From positions 36,119,706-36,183,705 of the forward strand of contig NC_045139.1 in assembly GCF_008831285.2 (NCBI RefSeq): a stretch of DNA of 64,000 nt, in the 5' to 3' direction. The stretch is from Nymphaea colorata. Lineage: Eukaryota; Streptophyta; Magnoliopsida; Nymphaeales; Nymphaeaceae. The position numbers and the translations under genes are program-made. Shown one piece after another: positions 59,701 through 64,000 of the stretch (position 1 is the first letter of the stretch; each line of letters begins with the position of its first letter). The notes beneath the pieces are model-generated. The model made no database searches, was not told where the DNA came from, and saw only the letters and a list, made by a program, of their open reading frames with translations.

Positions 59701-60804
59701 GATCAGAGATACCGTTTTTCTTAATTTGGTATTAATCTCTGATTCCCATGATTCCATCAACTGCAATCCTGTCACTTTCTATCCAGGGGAGATGGTAGGA
59801 TTGGCAAGGTAAAAAATTTTCAACTTCTTTTTTCTTAAATACGAATTTCAAGTGATCTGATTCACAATGATTCTGATTGGAATCCGATTTATTTCAGCTG
59901 ATTTGATTTTCTGATTTTTATTTCAGACACATTTTTTTCTTATTCATTTCCTATTCGACTTAAGTAAGAAAAAAGGTTGTTCTTGTTCTGATAAAAGCTT
60001 CTTGAGTCTTAAAAGCTCTTCTGTCACCACATTCTTGACGGAGGGTAAATGGGCAATGTCCTTTTTTTTTTTTTTGAATTTTGAATTTTTACTTGAGGGA
60101 AATAGCCTTAGCATAAAACTTTAAGGTCGTACCCTGGTGCCAAGATTCTCTGACTTTGTTAGACTTACTACAAAGAATGAAAAGAAGACGAGGATTTGCA
60201 TGGGCTTTTTATGCTTTTGCTAATCTAGTAAAAAATGACATTCACTCTGATAATGGTTAGTTTTAACATTGAAAGCCAAAGCCAAGGGTGTGTGCTTAAG
60301 GAAAATGTCATGAAAAAGGAAAGCCAAAGCGAAAGAAGTGTGGTTATCTACTTATCTTCAATTTAGTTTTGATGAGTTCATTTGATAAGACAAGAAGAGA
60401 ATCATAGAAAACTTCGACAGGTTGAAGGCAACCAGGTTTCATTTAGCGCTTGCTTTCAATGATGAAAACTTCAAAAAAAAAAAAAAATCACTTAAACAAT
60501 ACTCTTTACACTGTTTTGTTTCGTTCTGAATGCGGCCATTTGGCAAGGCTTAAAAATCAGGTGGGCGTCTAGATTGGTGTAAAAAGCACACTTATAAGAA
60601 TGTGAAAACTTTTAACTGAGTGTCACACTTGTGATGTTTGATAAAAAAAAATGATGCAGACACTAGATATATAAACAACAGACCCCCTGAGTTTAAATGT
60701 CACGCTTGTCATTGTTGATTAGAAAAAAATCATGCACCCGACCAAGACACGAGGTATAAACAACAGACCCGTCAAGTTTGAATTGCCTATCGATTGTGCT
60801 ACGG

Positions 60805-60870
60805 CCCTTTACTTGCACGACTCAGTTTTGGTTATGCCCCTTTACTTGCACGACTCAGTTTTGGTCTCGT
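60805..60870 (+). repeat. 33-bp tandem duplication upstream of UPF0739 copy 2
   Basis: ccctttacttgcacgactca starts at 60805 and again at 60838. It lies about 140-200 bp upstream of the start codon, so it is in the likely promoter or leader. Confidence 0.85.
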
Positions 60871-61006
60871 TAGAATCCGAGAAGATTAGGCGCATTCGAA
60901 CTCGCTCCCACCACGCACCTCATTGGCAGGAATATTCCCCCGGAGAGTCCAAAAAAAGAGCTATAAATTGAAAAGGGTGCACGCTAATTCCAGCTTTCGT
61001 ATATTG

Positions 61007-63686
61007 ATGGATAATTCGCAAGTGGAAGATGCATTTAGGGTGATTGATGCCTCCATAGCCGAAATCAAATGGAAGCTCAGGCCTTCATCCAAGAATCGAT
61101 TAGTTTTCGGTACCCTTTTTCCCCTTGTGCTTGAATCAAGGACGGAATTGTTTGACTTACTGTTGCATTTTTTTTTTTTTGTAAACATGATTTTGTGCTT
61201 GATTTTATTGGTTTCTTTTGATTTTTGAATATAAAAAGAATCTCATGGATTTTGTTGCATGGACGAATTCAAATTTGAGATGTTGAGTGTTGTTTCTGCT
61301 CGTGTTTAATGCCTATTTTCTCATTTCTTGGTTACACCATACAGCAGATTAAGTGCTGGAATGAACACAATATAATGGGATTTTGTTATTATTCAATTTG
61401 TATGGCGTTTGTTTGTTTTTTTCGCCCTCTCGTTTAGGTATCTAAGTACAATTTTGTTCGAGTAAGGACCTTGGCTTCCGGAAGAATGGTTCTTGATAAA
61501 GTTCATGAGCAAGTTCAACGGGCTGTTGACTCGTTCTGGCGGGTCAACTGGGTAACTGGATTAGCTATAACCAAATGTTTCCTTCTACATAACCTTCTAA
61601 AGACAAGGGAAAGAACAGGGTCATTCTTCGTATTGATCTTTCCACATTTCTATCTGTGAGCAAATGAAAATGTCTGGACTGATACATATGTTATTAATTG
61701 ACTTGATTTATAGTATATATCTCAAATTCTCTATGGATCAGAAATGAAAGTAGGAGTGAAGACAATCAAACAACGCTTGATGTAGTTGCACATGGTGGGC
61801 ACAAGCACAAAATGTAAAAGGAAAATTTTTTAGGAAATGAAAAAATGATGAGAAGAAAATGACATAGCATTTCCTTCCAATAGTCCTTAAGAGTTAAGAG
61901 CTCTTGAAGGTGTGTGCATATCATTAGGATCCAGGAGTATTCAGGCATTACATCATAGCTGCAGACTTTCAAAAGGATATCCGAGTGATGGGATAGTTAC
62001 TTCGTTTTTATTAAATTTGCAGATATACTGGCACTAATTACAGGTCTTAGGCCGGCAGTAATGGTGGATTATGGTGGTCATGGATCTGAACTGCAAGCAC
62101 ACCTTTGCATTTTACTAGATTTGATTAAAAAGGTCTGAACTTCATTACTTCATATATATAGAACTGTGCTCTCGGTGCTGTTGTTCACTTTCCATGCAAT
62201 CTGATAAAATCTTGCTTGGTCAGCTATTCTACATTTTAATGTTGCCAGTGTGTATTCGGTGAATGAGAAAATTCATGTCAAGGTTTTGACAATGAAAACT
62301 GAAACCGTGAAACGCCTATGTGGGAGGATTTTCTAATTTAATTACATGCCATTTGTTTGAATGAAGAATGAAGTATAGGATGTGTAATACTAATACATGA
62401 TAGTTGATCGTGTTGTTTGATCTGTAACTGCAGCAAAGAACATTTTGGGTTTAGAGCCCAAATGAGCTTCTCACTCTGCAACCATGAGTAATTACAACCA
62501 AACTTTGATATATCAGCCTATTGCCGAATGATATTTTGTTAGTTTTGTCGTATGAGGAGAGAGTGTTCCAAATCATGACACTGGAGCATTCTTCTCATTC
62601 CTTGGGTGCATCGTTCTCAGTCAGAAATCTGCTGTTTCTAGGTATCCCATAATTGTGCTAAATTCCTTTTCAGATTCTCCCTCCTTAGTATGCTTCTCAA
62701 TCCCGTTTCGTCCTCTGTGCTCTCCAGGAGCTAGTTCTTGTCCTCTCCTTGTTTTGAAACTCATATACCAACTTCTGTTGCTCATAATGTAGTTAATTTT
62801 ATGTTCTGGTTTTGTCAGGAGTGGGAATAAATTTAAATTAATAACTTTATTCTTTATGAATAATAATGTTAGTGGCCATGTGGAAGCTCATTATATGTTT
62901 GCAGACAGTTGAATCATTTGAGGGTTAGCGAGTAGCTAGAGGTTGAGCATTCCTGCTTCTTGGAGAAGATATAGTACATACAGCTATAGAAACATTCTGG
63001 TGTTGGTAAAGAAGCAATTTTTTTGTGAGGGATTTGTTTCTCCATTACTTCAAATTAGAATTTGCATAGTTGAATATTCACCTTTCAGTAACATGTCAAC
63101 TGATGCAACCTGTAAAGTTGTATAAGAGCCACAGAAAGTTATGGTAATCCATTTTTTGTTCCTTTTTGGACAGCAATCATCATTGTTTGAGCTTTTAAGA
63201 GTCATGATAATTGAGGATATGATCTACCTAATACATATCAGAGGACTGGCGGAACATGCTTTGGCAAGCCTCTGCTTGAAAAGGGAGATACTATTTGTAG
63301 ACATTGATAAAGACCCTCCAAAGGTTGACTTGATTGGGGTTCCTTCACAGGCTTTTTTTTTCCATAAACCTGTCTTGTTACTTTATTTTTTCTGAATAAT
63401 GACAAATTTAATTGTGCCTGTGGCAGATGCTTTTACAGAAAGATGGACAGGTAGTATCAGCGCAGCTTGAATCAATTCAGAAAATGCTCTTCTCACTACT
63501 TTGTGTTCATAAACTGAACAAAGACCTACTGGCAGATATCCCACCCTTTCTAGGGATTGGACCCCCAGAAAAGGTGTTGGTTGAGCAATCTGGTTATCAG
63601 AAAGATCCTGCTAATGAATTCTCTGGGCCTATTGACCTTAGCAGCTTGATGCAGGATAGTCAGGTCACTCTGCCCACTCTGAATGG
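61007..63686 (+). CDS. UPF0739 (C1orf74-like) protein, first four exons
   Basis: Exons 61007-61109, 62023-62132, 63174-63338 and 63427-63686 join in phase. They code M-D-N-S-Q-V-E-D-A-F-R-V-I-D-A-S, D-I-L-A-L-I-T-G-L-R-P-A-V-M-V-D-Y-G-G, L-R-V-M-I-I-E-D-M-I-Y-L-I-H-I-R-G-L-A-E and I-D-L-S-S-L-M-Q-D-S-Q-V-T-L-P-T-L-N-G. This is the conserved order of the eukaryotic UPF0739/DUF4504 family, whose biochemical role is not known to me. No stops interrupt the frame, unlike the left copy. The exon 3 donor (gggg|ttcct region) is weak and its exact position uncertain. The remaining exons, including the Y-P-V-A-Y-L-F segment seen in the left copy, lie beyond the window. Confidence 0.8.
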
Positions 63687-64000
63687 GTAAACCATCTTTT
63701 TATTGGCAAGCGTAGGTGCTAGTTGTGCACTTTTTCTATTCATGCATCCCTGGGACAACTCATCTCTAGCTGCCGTCACAATTTTAGCATCCTGATTTTT
63801 AGTGTCCATTCTGCAGATACATGACCAAACTTATATTTGCTGCTTGGAGCAATGCATTACTTGAGTGTTGCATCAGCAGGTTCTGAAGTATGCCAGTTTA
63901 AGGTGCACTAATTCAATCATACATGCAGAAAAAAAAAAGATAAAGGAATGATGTGTTTGTACGTAAGCAGTTTCACATTTTTAGCTTATGTGGCAGCAGA
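61705..64000 (+). repeat. Segmental duplication, right copy (runs off window)
   Basis: Counterpart of 51097-53363, offset about 10.6 kb. It starts inside intron 1 of the intact UPF0739 gene, which explains why the left copy has no exon 1. Confidence 0.93.

Larger units (their letters stand above)
57218..61006. other. Intergenic between TIR gene and UPF0739 copy 2
   Basis: 57249-57270 is a GAA run in the TIR leader or promoter. 57400-59100 is AT-rich without a gene. 59100-59720 has weak LRR-like coding signal on - (listed separately). 59850-60700 is low-complexity AT DNA. A roughly 87-bp-spaced repeat tataaacaacagaccc lies at about 60669 and 60756, upstream of the UPF0739 start. Confidence 0.5.

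Noticed and set aside
61471-61659. 62-aa frame as an extra UPF0739 exon
   Set aside because: Exon 1 (ending 61109) and exon 2 (starting 62023) already join in phase and match the family without it.
1-64000. CRISPR array, bacterial operon, ribosome-binding sites, rRNA
   Set aside because: No spaced identical repeats of CRISPR type and no rRNA sequence; gene structure is eukaryotic throughout.

Overview
The window is plant nuclear DNA from a flowering plant. The genes have many GT-AG introns in AT-rich DNA, the intergenic DNA is full of retroelement and MITE debris, and the protein families are plant-typical (subtilase, RING-CH with DUF3675, TIR). A TNL-type TIR exon argues against a grass. 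I cannot name the species.

Layout. 1-4988: a young Ty1/Copia LTR retrotransposon on the + strand, with its 5' LTR cut by the window edge. 5870-13226: the last ten exons of a ZPR1 zinc-finger gene on +; the Copia element lies just upstream and probably sits inside a ZPR1 intron. A later intron of the same gene holds a 1,048-bp hAT-type element with a perfect 8-bp target duplication and a decayed Copia RT fragment. 13227-21911: repeat-rich intergenic DNA with a MITE, SINE-like copies and a 64-bp AT microsatellite. 21912-28164: a RING-CH (MARCH-type) membrane E3 ligase gene on +. 28165-32529: intergenic. 32530-35174: a proteasome assembly chaperone 3 (PSMG3) gene on -. 37920-43588: a complete eleven-exon subtilisin-like protease gene (768 aa) on -. 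45012-49071: a selenoprotein F (Sep15) homologue lacking Sec, on -. 51097-64000: a duplicated UPF0739/C1orf74-like locus. The left copy is a decayed pseudogene without exon 1; the right copy has its first four exons intact and runs off the window. Between the copies, on -, lies a TIR gene whose second exon encodes 38-residue Q/E-rich repeats instead of an NB-ARC domain.

The genes look like unrelated housekeeping and stress functions: translation factor and chaperone partner, ubiquitin ligase, proteasome assembly, ER folding and extracellular proteolysis. They do not form an operon-like system. The most unusual locus is the TIR-plus-repeat gene. Its TIR exon carries a perfect 271-bp tandem duplication and a 5-nt insertion next to the presumed catalytic glutamate.

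Exon boundaries were read by hand from GT-AG sites, phase agreement and recalled family sequence. No alignment or database search was run.
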